Part shown: positions 43,800 to 52,654 of the stretch, one piece after another | How positions within the stretch are numbered: position 1 is the first letter of the stretch | Layout: every line of letters starts with the position of its first letter | DNA from: Lepidostoma basale | Taxonomy: Eukaryota; Arthropoda; Insecta; Trichoptera; Lepidostomatidae | Direction: 5' to 3' | Assembly: GCA_022606425.2 (NCBI GenBank) | Contig: JAHDVF020001047.1 | Location: forward strand, 1 to 64,000 | DNA length: 64,000 nucleotides | Translations under genes and position numbers: made by a program | The notes under the pieces: model-generated | The model's database searches: none | Seen by the model: the letters and a program-made list of their open reading frames with translations, nothing else | Told to the model about the DNA's origin: nothing

Positions 43800-44380
43800 A
43801 TTCCAAAGGACCAGGCGTACGATGGTCAATTAACCAGGTTTTCCAATTCTCAAGTTTTGTCATGGGTCCAGATTGTAATTTTTTTTACCAGGTTTCGTAA
43901 CCACATAAACAGAAAAGCAATTAAAAAAAATCATGTTTTGATGCATAAAAAATAATTAAGTTTAATAAGTAAAAAGAATTCCACAGTTATAACGTTCATC
44001 AAAAAATATGTGTATGTGTCAACAAGAAAATCGCTAAAGAGCCCATGAACCCATTTGTGATGAAAATTTCAATTTCGTTTTATGCGTATTTTGTGGTTTC
44101 GGCTTAAAATGAATAAATGAACCACTAACGACCATGTCAATTGGTGTAAGCTCGTAAAACGTAAAAACAACTTCACATTTATTTACGAACCGCCACCATT
44201 TACGAATACTTTCAGACCATTTCCGCAAAATCATTAATACCCCAATTATTTTTTTCGCCTTTAAATGGTCCTGTGACAAACAAACATGCAAGTGATCAGA
44301 TAATTAATAATTATTAATTACTAATGGAATTGCAATTCGTACCAGCCTCAACATTTCAAATGATTTAATTTTTTATATTA
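43800..44380. other. AT-rich intron, nothing recognised
   Basis: Lies in the intron between E1 and E2. Confidence 0.4.
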
Positions 44381-44384
44381 TTTA

Positions 44385-44760
44385 TTGTTTCTTGAACAAT
44401 GATGTAAAACTCCATATTAAATATTTAATACGAACGAAAAAGTATGTTTTCTAGATTTTTTATTATATTTTATGGGAATGACATGTTTTTAATATATTTC
44501 GCTGCAAATTTTAACCATTTAAATATATTTCAAATATATTTTTTTGCTGTTATTTATTGTTTCTTGAACAATGATGTAAAACTCCATATTAAATAATTAA
44601 TGTGAATGAAAACGTCTGTTTTCTAGAAGTTTAATTATAATTTATGTGTTCATTGTTTCTTGAACAATGATGAAAACTCCATATTAAATAATAAATATGA
44701 ATGAAAACGTCAGTTTTCTAGAAATTTTATTTATATTTTATGGGAATGACATAAATTCAA
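44385..44760 (-). mobile_element. Three tandem P4 Penelope-like end fragments
   Basis: The block TTTCTTGAACAATGATG...ACTCCATATTAAAT...ATGAAAACGTCTGTTTTCTAG occurs at 44388, 44557 and 44650, all in the same orientation. Confidence 0.55.
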
Positions 44761-44782
44761 TCGAGAAAAATAGAACATTAAC

Positions 44783-44950
44783 GACGTTCGTGGCAAAGTG
44801 GTAAGGCTCTGACTGCCATACCGAAGGTCCTGGGATGGCAGTGTGAATCTTACCCTGTCTTTATTCTGTTGTAGAATTCCCATGACAATAAAATGACCAT
44901 ATCAGCTACCTATCACATGTCATTAGAATCAATATAAAAGCTAAAAAACA
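44783..44950 (+). mobile_element. SINE1 copy, no (AAT)n tail
   Basis: A box CGTGGCAAAGTGGTAAGGC. The B-box region is deleted to GGTCCTGGGATGGCAGTG; the body runs to CACATGTCATTAGAATC. Confidence 0.75.
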
Positions 44951-44999
44951 AATTATATAGGGTATTTGGGTTCTAACGACCTGTTGTGTACAAAAAAAA

Positions 45000-45160
45000 A
45001 AAATACGAATAGAAAGATGTTTTATCATATTTTATGTGAATGTTCAAATGTTACTGCATTAATAATACCTTAGACAGGCGAAGCATGTCATTCGCATAAA
45101 ATATAATAATTCCAGAAAACAGACGTTTTCATTCGTATTAATTATTTTAAAATATTATTT
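45000..45160. mobile_element. Penelope-like P4 foldback
   Basis: ACGAATAGAAAGATGTTTTAT on the left, core TTAGACAGGCGAAGCATGTC, right arm AACAGACGTTTTCATTCG. The counterpart of 35739-35981. Confidence 0.55.
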
Positions 45161-45171
45161 GTGCTTATGGA

Positions 45172-46005
45172 ACTGGCAATAAGTGAAGCAAGTAAAATAA
45201 ATGCAGTAAAAATGATATCTCTTAGACCATAGGTTCTCAAAGTGGGCCTCCTGCCCCCCCAGGGGGCCCTGGAGGGAGCTGGACCTGAGGGAGTAGAAAG
45301 GGGGCCATAGGTGAAAAAATGTATAACTTAATATAATTTTTTAAATCCGTTATTACACGTTGTACATATGTATATAATTTGTTACATACTAAAATTTTTT
45401 GATAAAATCACCTTAAAAATAAATATCATCTATGATTTTGTGATGTTTCAAATAATTATATAGTACCTACACATGTATTAGTTTTAAATTTTCTCTGATA
45501 TTATTCACTAATAATAATTACCTTAATGTATTTTTTCGAATTATTTTATTTTCTAAACACCTTTCTGAAATTGAAAAAATACTATCGTAGTTGAATATAT
45601 TTTTCGATGATTTCACACCAGGTTCGTTATTGACAGTACATTAGGTTCGTCTTTCTTATTAGGATTGTTCAATAAATATTAATTACTAAACAATTTAAGT
45701 ATTGGCGTATCTTATTTATAACACTATAAGTAAGTAAATATATAAAAAGAGGTTCTTTACATTTTTCTATTTTGTTTAATTTTGAAAAGGTAAATTTCCA
45801 AGGGGGCCTTGTGTAATTTTGTGTCTGAAAGGGGGGCCATGGGTCAAAAAAGTTTGGGAACCTATGTCTTAGACGGATGTCTGTTAAACCTGTACATGAT
45901 ATATTATAGTGTCAAATGCAAATATAATTAATGAATGCAGTGCGAATGAAAGTGTTATATACAAAATAATGAAAGGGCCGTTAGGATAGTTTAGACTTGG
46001 ATCTT
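45172..46005 (+). mobile_element. RTE-A sliver carrying hAT2
   Basis: 45172-45228 and 45867-46005 are RTE-A (TGCAGTAAAAATGATATC; then TGCGAATGAAAGTG), split by hAT2. Confidence 0.7.
45229..45866. mobile_element. hAT2 nonautonomous element with exact 8-bp target duplication
   Basis: Ends CATAGGTTCTCAAA and TTTGGGAACCTATG are inverted. TCTTAGAC is duplicated at 45221-45228 and 45867-45874. GGGGGCC blocks lie near both ends; the interior is AT-rich and non-coding. Confidence 0.85.
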
Positions 46006-46009
46006 CTGG

Positions 46010-46375
46010 CTTACAGAGGTTCAATGGCTATTCCTCTTACGTCTTTAGGAAACATTGTTGGAATGTGATTTGGTAGGTGTTTTATGATGGGGCCTAATGT
46101 ATGGCCCGGAGTGTCCCTCCGAAAGAGGGCGAGGGGGGATTTAAGGTTTATGATAAAGTCTTACATTATTGACAAGGAATGGAAAATAGGTTAAGGTTGG
46201 GATTGTATTTATATAAAAAATCTGTTCCCTAGGGGAAGATAAGAGGAGCAGTGCCTGGATGGAGTTGTGGTAGGAAATAGCATCATGCGTGAGACCATTT
46301 TGTTTGGCGGAGTACGTAGTGGGCTATCGGGGAGGATTTTTTTTTTACTTTAACTATTTATTAAGAGGAATATAT
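46010..46375. other. Unassigned DNA
   Basis: Gly/Arg-rich GC patch near 46090-46140, but no recognisable gene. Confidence 0.3.
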
Positions 46376-46377
46376 TG

Positions 46378-46556
46378 CACGATCAATTCAATCAAATATT
46401 AAATGTTGGCCCCGTGAGGAATCGGAGAAATCGACATGAATGATGTACGAACATAGAGGAAGCAAGAGAAGTATGTCGGGAAAACAGTGTGGGGGAGTTA
46501 GTTCATTTTATCTGCCTACGCCTTCGGCGAGACGGTGTGTTTGTTAGTTAATTATT
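46378..46556 (+). mobile_element. RTE-A 3' end next to host exon E1
   Basis: Codons for DQFNQILNVG-type, then CGCCTTCGGCGAGACGG and GTTAGTTAATT. Its 3' end lies about 90 bp from the E1 splice donor, antisense to the gene. Confidence 0.7.
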
Positions 46557-46664
46557 TTTTGTTCTTACTTGCATAAACTGACAAGTTACGCCTGACGCCT
46601 TCGGCGAGACGGTGTGTTTGTTAGTTAATTATTTTTTGTTCTTACTTGCATAAACTGACAAGTT
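46518..46664. repeat. 77-bp tandem duplication spanning the RTE-A tail and the E1 splice donor
   Basis: Units 46518-46594 and 46595-46664 are nearly identical. Each contains CTTACTTGCATAAACTGAC, the complement of the E1 exon end and its GTAAGA donor. Confidence 0.85.
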
Positions 46665-46775
46665 GTTCGTTGGATGTGGGTAGGCCTCCGGTACCCCCCA
46701 GGGGCAGAGCTGCTAGACATTTGGCGAGGGCCCCCTGGCACTTGTCTTCGGAGGACTCCACCCCGCCAGATACAA
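46646..46775 (-). CDS. Internal coding exon E1 of a cysteine-rich host gene
   Basis: This is the first recognisable exon of a minus-strand host gene. It is 130 bp, preceded by an ATTTCAG acceptor and followed by a strong GTAAGA donor. Only the frame that enters in phase 1 and leaves in phase 2 joins the next exon cleanly. It encodes residues 1-43 of the partial protein, with cysteines at 13, 20 and 43 and a Gly/Pro/Leu-rich stretch between them. The GC content is far above the surrounding AT-rich repeats. No start codon or signal peptide lies in this exon, so at least one upstream exon (higher coordinate) is missing. A 77-bp tandem duplication starts within its 3' end and copies the splice donor. 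A second frame is also open here but does not connect to the next exon. The protein family is not recognised. Confidence 0.72.
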
Positions 46776-46819
46776 CTGAAATGATAATGATTTGTCTTCT
46801 GTAATTCCAAAAAATATTT

Positions 46820-47048
46820 TAAAGGAACTAGTACATTTTCTTCTAGATTCCTTCACTTAGAATCTAGATTGCCTTCACTTCGTATAGATTAACCACTTAA
46901 TGCTTTTGAACGAGCAGTGTTCGTATCGTCCCAACCCGAGCACTGCTCGCGCGTTCGACTTGTTTGCGTTACATAAGGTTACTAACGAACTGAGTTCCAC
47001 TCTTTTTTAACTGGATAATCTTTAAATAAGGTAAATTCTTTAAATCAA
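46820..47048. other. Unassigned DNA
   Basis: A GC-rich patch with GAGCAGTG...CACTGCTC inverted near 46910-46950; possible DNA-element end. Confidence 0.3.
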
Positions 47049-47049
47049 A

Positions 47050-47275
47050 AATAAAATCATCTGATATTTTTGGTTCCATTTTTGTAAAAAAAAAAACGAG
47101 CAGCTAACAACCAATTTTTTATTTTCTTTTTACAGACTTGTTTCGGTAGGAACCCAATCTTCTTCAATGTACAAATTAAAAAATTGTACTTATCAGATAA
47201 TTGGATTACAACCGAAATATGTCTGTAAAAAGATAAATTAAGGGTTGTGAAAATACGAAGGGACAATTTTATTTA
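47050..47275. mobile_element. Foldback element P5 (Penelope-like?)
   Basis: Left arm TTTTTACAGACTTGTTTCGG and right arm ACCGAAATATGTCTGTAAAA are inverted. A GAAATATGTC core resembles families P1-P4. Confidence 0.45.
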
Positions 47276-47279
47276 TTTG

Positions 47280-47985
47280 AATTTGTAAATATTCATTGTT
47301 TCTTGAAAAATTATTTAAATTTCTTAAAATAATTAATCCGAATAAAAACGTCTGTTTTCTGAAATTATGATATTTTATGGGAATGACATGCTTCGTTTTA
47401 TTAAGGTATTATAAAATGTTTTACTAATGCTTTAGAAAGGCGAAACATGCCATTCCCATAAAATATAATACGAGTATAGTGTGTTTTTTTTAGAGGTTTG
47501 GTTTTTAAACTAGCAAAACTGTTTCTACAGACTGTCAATTTGACAGTTGAGAGTTGATTTGTAGTCAGTACGTTTTGCTATTTCACCATAAATTTATTAT
47601 GAAAATCATGGTTTGGTTCGCCAAACTTATCGTTCACTACGTCCATTTTACGGTCAACATAATCGTCCATCCGAGCAAGTTATTCTGAAGACCATGGATC
47701 GTTTTCGCACCACGTACACTCTAGTGGATAATACGCACCCAAAAATACGACAATTGTTAAAAATTGGACTTCACGATTGCGCTTTATTCGAGCTAGCCGT
47801 GGCGCTCATAAGCTTGAAATCAAATTATAACAATAATGAAATAAAATTATCTATTAAATAAAGCCAATATCATAGACATTAACATTATTTTAATGTGTTA
47901 ATACCTCTAAAAAAACATCCTATATAATAATACTTCTAGTAAATAGACGTTTCATTCGTATAAATTATTACTGTTTTTATGTTGT
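47280..47985. mobile_element. Penelope-like P4 interrupted by T1
   Basis: P4 blocks at 47283-47474 (CGAAACATGCCATTCCCATA at 47441) and again at 47925-47985 (ACTTCTAGTAAATAGACG). Confidence 0.5.
47475..47924 (+). mobile_element. Tc1/mariner-like T1 deletion derivative
   Basis: Terminal inverted repeats TATAGTGTGTTTTTTTTAG and CTAAAAAAACATCCTATA, with TA at the flanks. Inside, one frame (from about 47610) encodes RQTYRSLRPFYGQHNRPSEQ and TMDRFRTTYTLVDNTHPK, the N-terminal helix-turn-helix of a transposase. A jump to the 3' end follows, so the catalytic part is deleted. Confidence 0.75.
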
Positions 47986-48094
47986 GTTAAGGGACTGGAT
48001 TCACTTGAGTACAAATAATAATAAATAAATAAATATTTGGCAAGTTCTTGTCTATTAATTGTAGCAATTTAAATTATATATAATATTATCTAAT

Positions 48095-49166
48095 TACTAC
48101 TGATCACGGCAATTAAGTCGCTATACACAGAAAGCACTGCTAGTCTCAGAGTAAATGGAGATCTTACAGCCTGGTTCGATATCAATAAAGGGGTCAAACA
48201 GGGTTGCGTAATGTCCCCGTGGTTATTTAATCTGTATATGGACAAATGTATGAAAGAGCTGAAAGGGTTGGACGTAGGTGCCAAAATGAGCGGAGTGTCA
48301 GTAAACTGTCTCTTGTATGCGGATGACGCTGTCCTTATTGCAGACAACGAGCATGAACTACAAGTCCTGGTGAATTGTATGTATGAGGTATGCATGCGAA
48401 ATGATCTGATGATGAATGTTAATAAGTCCAAGGTAATGATTTTTGAAAAGTAAGAAACCACGACAGTCTGCAACATTAGCGTGCATGGTGAAAATTTGGA
48501 GCAAGTAGTTGAGTTCGTGTATTTAGGTAGTATGTTTACAGGAGATGGGCGAGTGGAGAGGGATATTGAATGAAGGGTTGGGGCAGGCAACAAAGTGAAT
48601 GGTGCACTTAAAGTTGTCATCGCAAACAAAAACCTATCCAAAAAAGCTAGAATGGCAGTGCACAATGGTGTTCTTCTACCGACCCTTATGTATGGAAGCG
48701 AAGCATGGAACTGGCAAAGAAGGATGAAAGTAGAATAAATGCAGTAGAAATGAGATCTCTTAGACGAATGTGTGGATACTCTGTGTATGATAGAGTGTCG
48801 AATGAAAATATAAGAAGTGAATGCGGTGCGAATGATGGTGTCATGAACAAAATAATGAAAGGATCATTAAGATGGTTTGGACATATGGAAAGAATGAATG
48901 AAGAAAGAATGGTAAAAAAATTATATGTTAATGATGTAAATGGAACCAGAAATAGAGGAAGACCGAGGAAAACGTGGCACGATCAAATAAATCAAATATT
49001 GAATGTCGGCCATGTGAGGAGTCAGAGAAATCGACGCGCGTGCATGACACGATGTATGAATGTTGAGGAAGCGAGAGAAATATGTCAGGAAAGAAAAGTG
49101 TGGCAGTCCATTTTTTCTGCCTACCCCTTCGGGGAGACGGCGTGATGGTTAGTTAGTTAGTTATAA
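48095..49166 (+). mobile_element. Longest RTE-A copy, with reverse transcriptase motifs
   Basis: 5'-truncated within the RT. GVKQGCVMSPWLFNLYMD is the RT block before the catalytic box, and LLYADDAVLIADNE is the catalytic YADD box (about 48315-48345). The frame stops at 48450 and 48570 and shifts near 48710. It is then open 48705-49145 through LRRMCGYSVYDRVSNE, LRWFGHMERMNEERMVKK, RGRPRKTWHDQINQ and YPFGETA. Hairpin CCCCTTCGGGG at 49124-49134; stop TGA at 49143-49145; tail (GTTA)n to 49166. Non-functional, but a useful family reference. Confidence 0.88.
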
Positions 49167-49169
49167 TAT

Positions 49170-49563
49170 TATAATTACTTTCTCAAACGGGACGTACAAA
49201 CGGTACAAATAAAAATATCTCTGAGCCCGGGTAAGAACTCGCGGCTTTACTCTCCAATAATGTTCCGGGTTTAAAATTACGTTCGGTGATTGAATATTGA
49301 TTTAGGCGGGAGGAATATTGATTGGTGGAATTTTCTTCTTGACATTTACGCGGGAATTTTTAGAGTGTTTAGTCTCGTTTTATTCACAAAATGAGTCGGC
49401 ATGACTGGCGTTCTCCGCTTTCTATTTGGCGAATCATTTTAAGCATCGAGTACCTACGGATAATTAGGAAAGCACGGCACAAAAATGGAAATGTTGAGAA
49501 ATTAAAAGTAAATATAAATATAACCCAATAATTATTTATGGTGGGTTACGCTATGGTTAATTT
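49170..49563. other. Unassigned DNA
   Basis: Slightly GC-richer than background; no recognisable exon on either strand. Confidence 0.35.
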
Positions 49564-49564
49564 G

Positions 49565-50205
49565 GACGGCTTGACTACAGTGGGTCAGTATTACATTTGA
49601 ACGGCCGTAACGTTGAAAGGGTGGAAAAATTTAAATACCTCGGCAGCATACTAACGCAATCTCTTGACCCAGATGTTGAGATAAAATGCAGAATTGAGGC
49701 AGCAAGAGCTACGTTTGATAAAATGAAATCACTCCTCTGCAATGATAACGTAAACTTGAAACTCCACCAGAGAATGATCAAATGCTATGTGTAGTCTGTT
49801 TTATTGTATGGATGTGAAACGTGGACCTTGAAAGTCAACTTAATGAACAGACTGGAAGCATTTGAAATGTGGCTCTATCGCCGAATGCTCAGGATTCCCT
49901 GGACAGACATAGTTACTAATACCGAAGTTCTGAGGCGAGCTAGAGTTGACAGGGAACTGTTATCAACTATCAAGGTTCGGAAGATTTCACATCTGGGTCA
50001 TGTACTGCGTGGGGAAAAGTACCACCTTCTCTAACTGATATTGGAGGGGAAAGTTGAGGGATGCAGAGGGCCCGGTAGGAGACATATGTCCTGGTTGCGA
50101 AACGTGAGGGAGTGGACCGGCATCCAAAGTGTGGAGGAGCTGTTCCGAGCGGCGCAGGACAGGGACAGGTTCGCCGAGGTGATCGCGATAGGGCACTTGA
50201 ATAAG
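49565..50205 (+). mobile_element. RTE-like family E1, best copy
   Basis: Reads NVERVEKFKYLGSILTQSLD, LLYGCETWTLKVNLMNRLEA, FEMWLYRRMLRIPWTDIVTN, SHLGHVLRGEKYHLL, GPGRRHMSWLRNVREWTG and LFRAAQDRDRFAEVIA. One stop at 49793 and one at 50032. Ends with a short AATAAGAAGATGAG tail. Confidence 0.85.
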
Positions 50206-50221
50206 AAGATGAGTTTAAATA

Positions 50222-50297
50222 TTTCCAGATCCAAAATCAAATGTATTTGCCTTCTGAACGTACTTTCACTTATATGAAAGACGTCGATCTCTGAGGT
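50222..50297 (-). mobile_element. Family B internal fragment
   Basis: TTGCCTTCTGAACGTACTTT to GATCTCTGAGG, the complement of the DVFHI / SEIDVF region. Joined to the minisatellite. Confidence 0.65.
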
Positions 50298-50562
50298 AGG
50301 TACTGGGTAGGTACTGGGTAGGTACTGGGTATGTACTGGGTATGTACTGGGTAGGTACTGGGTAGGTACTGGGTAGGTACTGGGTAGGTACTGGGTAGGT
50401 ACTGGGTAGGTATTGGGTAGGTACTGGGTAGGTACTGGGTAGGTACTGGGTAGGTACTGGGTAGGTACTGGGTAGGTAATGGGTATGTACTGGGTAGGTA
50501 CTGGGTAGGTACTGGGTAGGTACTGGGTAGGTACTGGGTAGGTACTGGGTAGGTGCTAGGTA
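50298..50562. repeat. 11-bp minisatellite (GGTACTGGGTA)n
   Basis: About 24 units with few variants (TATGTACTGGG, TATTGGG). Confidence 0.95.
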
Positions 50563-50565
50563 TCG

Positions 50566-50652
50566 TTGTTCAGAGCCACAGTCATCAAGATGGAAACAGC
50601 CCTGTTGATCGTCAACTTTCGCAGAGGAGACGGCACTTAGAGAAGAAGAAGG
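50566..50652 (+). mobile_element. RTE-like family I, C-terminus and (GAA)n tail
   Basis: Codons LFRATVIKMETALLIVNFRR then GDGT and stop, followed by GAGAAGAAGAAGG. Confidence 0.65.
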
Positions 50653-50784
50653 TACTTATAGACATTATTTTATTTAAAACGGGTATGTGGCATTGCTGTT
50701 AACAATTGACGAATATTTATAATATTTATTTGACAAAAGGTTTAATTTGAAACACTGTTATAAAAGAGCAATTAATTTTTTTAA

Positions 50785-50848
50785 TTTGTGTAATACTGTC
50801 AACGCAGCTGTTTCGCCAATTGATGTTGGCTTCTTCGGGTGTTACAAT
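50785..50848 (-). mobile_element. Penelope-like P3 fragment with hammerhead-like core
   Basis: On minus: GAAGCCAACATCAATTGG then CGAAACAGCTGCG; stem GCCAA/TTGGC, then GAAA, then the palindrome CAGCTG. Confidence 0.55.
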
Positions 50849-51085
50849 CGGCCTTCCTTCTTTTTCTAGCTCCGTTCACGTCGTTTACATATAACTTCTT
50901 TACCATTCTGTCTTCACTCATTCTTTCCATGTGTCCAAACCATCTTAACGACCTTTTCATTATTTTGTTCATAATGCTTTCATTCGCACCGCATTCACTT
51001 CTTATACTTGCATTTGACACTCTATCATATACAGATTTAACACACATTCGTCTTAGTGATCTCATGTCTACTGCATTTATTCTAA
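50849..51085 (-). mobile_element. RTE-A internal fragment
   Basis: Minus frame MRSLRRMCVKSVYDRVSNAS and FGHMERMSEDRMVKK. Confidence 0.75.
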
Positions 51086-51824
51086 GAATGTATCAACTAT
51101 ATAACTACTGTATCAAATTAAAAATAATGAAATATGGAAATCACAGATTTTATATATGGAATATTTTTTTTCAAATCATAGATAATCTCATCTCGCGCAG
51201 ATTCCAAATCGCCTCGCCATGCTCATGTCAGTTTCAAATCGACGAGTTTTAACAGTTAGTTAACGAGTTATACTCGTACAGTCTAGTCTTGTGGTACGTA
51301 ATATACTCGTATATGGTTTAACGTTTTAAAAAACGAGAGGATTAAATTTTTGTTTCGCTCCAGCGCAGAGTGGATGAGAAGAGAACGTCGGACTTTAGTA
51401 ATTAACGTTGTGTAGTGACGTAATATTAAACGTACCAGCATACGTAGGTACGGAATTTACGTTATGTCTGCTCAGTGCACTAGATTTTGTCAAGTGCTTT
51501 GAAGGAGAGTCCTCCTATTTCACACCCTTAGTGATGACCCATTTTACTGCATATTTTTACCAGAAATAGCTCTTTGTCCAACAATGTACTCGTACAACGT
51601 TTCGCTGGAGAAATCAAAATGCAAATCTGCATTGACAGCGATTTACTAAAACTATTGGGGAAATAACATTCTGTTGGAAGATGCATGAGTTGTATTATAT
51701 AATATTGTTTGATTTCGAATATATGTGTAATGCGAAACATGAAAAATTCAAATGAACTCTAATATTAAAGATCTGACGTACAAGTTTTTTTGAGGTTAGA
51801 AAAAAATAATTCATTAGTATTATT
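51086..51824. other. AT-rich DNA, nothing recognised
   Basis: No repeat or gene seen. Confidence 0.4.
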
Positions 51825-52512
51825 ATTATTATTGTGATTATTATAATTTTTTTCCTTGTATACAACAGAACGTTTGAACCCAATTACTGTATACAATTTT
51901 ATTTTAGCTATTATATTGATTCTTTACGGCTGCGAGACATGGTGCCTATCCGAAAGGGATAAGCGGAGACTAGAGGCTTTTGAGATGTGGTCCTATAGAA
52001 GACTCTTTGGAATTTCCTGGAGAGACCACATCACGAATGAGGAAGTTCTTCAAGGAATCGAAGGAGGAAGGCACTTCCTCAGGACCTTGTCCGAAAGGCG
52101 TGCAAGATGGATCGGCCATGTAATACGTCAAGAAGGTCTCTTGCATGCCATAATGGAGGGTATGATTGAGGGGACAAACTCTAGGGGACGCCCACGCCGA
52201 GAGTACCTGGAGGACCTGTTGGTGGACGTGCGTTGCTCATCATATGCAGATTTCAAAAGAGCCGCACAAGACAGGGAAGAATGGAAGAGAATAATAGAGG
52301 AAATTGCTGCAAACCAATCCCAGGATTGAAACCAGAGAAGAAAGATTGATTCTTATGACATGTGATAGGTAGCCAATCTATCGCCATTTTATTGCCACGA
52401 AAATTCTACACCATATCAAATATAGTGTGACAATCGCACTGCCATCGCCGGGAATCGAACCGGGGTCCTTCGGTATGGAAGTCAGAGCTCTTACCACTCT
52501 GCCACGAAGGTC
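51825..52512 (-). mobile_element. SINE1, full length, split by a LINE
   Basis: tRNA-like head 52512-52440 (GTGGCAGAGTGGTAAGAGC; B box GGTTCGATTCC), body to CACATGTCATAAGAATC, and a 3' part at 51924-51825 ending in (AAT)n. The LINE lies between. Confidence 0.85.
51925..52344 (+). mobile_element. RTE-like family E2 insertion with 10-bp target duplication
   Basis: ATTGATTCTT is repeated exactly at 51915-51924 and 52345-52354. The open frame extends from SINE1 sequence through LILYGCETWCLSERDKRR, EAFEMWSYRRLFGISW, SERRARWIGHVIRQEG and FKRAAQDREEWKRI to a stop at 52327. Tail GAGAAGAAAG. Young, since no stop interrupts it. Confidence 0.88.
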
Positions 52513-52589
52513 GATTATAACAACTTGTGTAGTAATAATAACATACAAATATTAATTCACAAAGTAAACATATTTATGTTTCAAGAATC

Positions 52590-52652
52590 AATTGTATCTC
52601 AATAGAGACGAAGATGCAAATTGGAAACAGAATATGGTTGAATATCGAGGTT
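52590..52652 (-). mobile_element. Retroposon R 3' fragment
   Basis: CAATTGTATCTCAATAGAG to CAGAATATGGTTGA. Confidence 0.75.
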
Positions 52653-52654
52653 AT

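Noticed and set aside
46625..46810. The other open minus frame of exon E1 (with CIWRGG-type codons)
   Set aside because: It does not join exon E2 in phase, whereas the chosen frame joins E2 and continues through E3 and E4 with a regular cysteine pattern.
49170..49500. Upstream signal-peptide exon or promoter of the host gene
   Set aside because: The segment is slightly GC-richer, but no minus-strand ATG frame with a hydrophobic start and phase-1 donor could be found.
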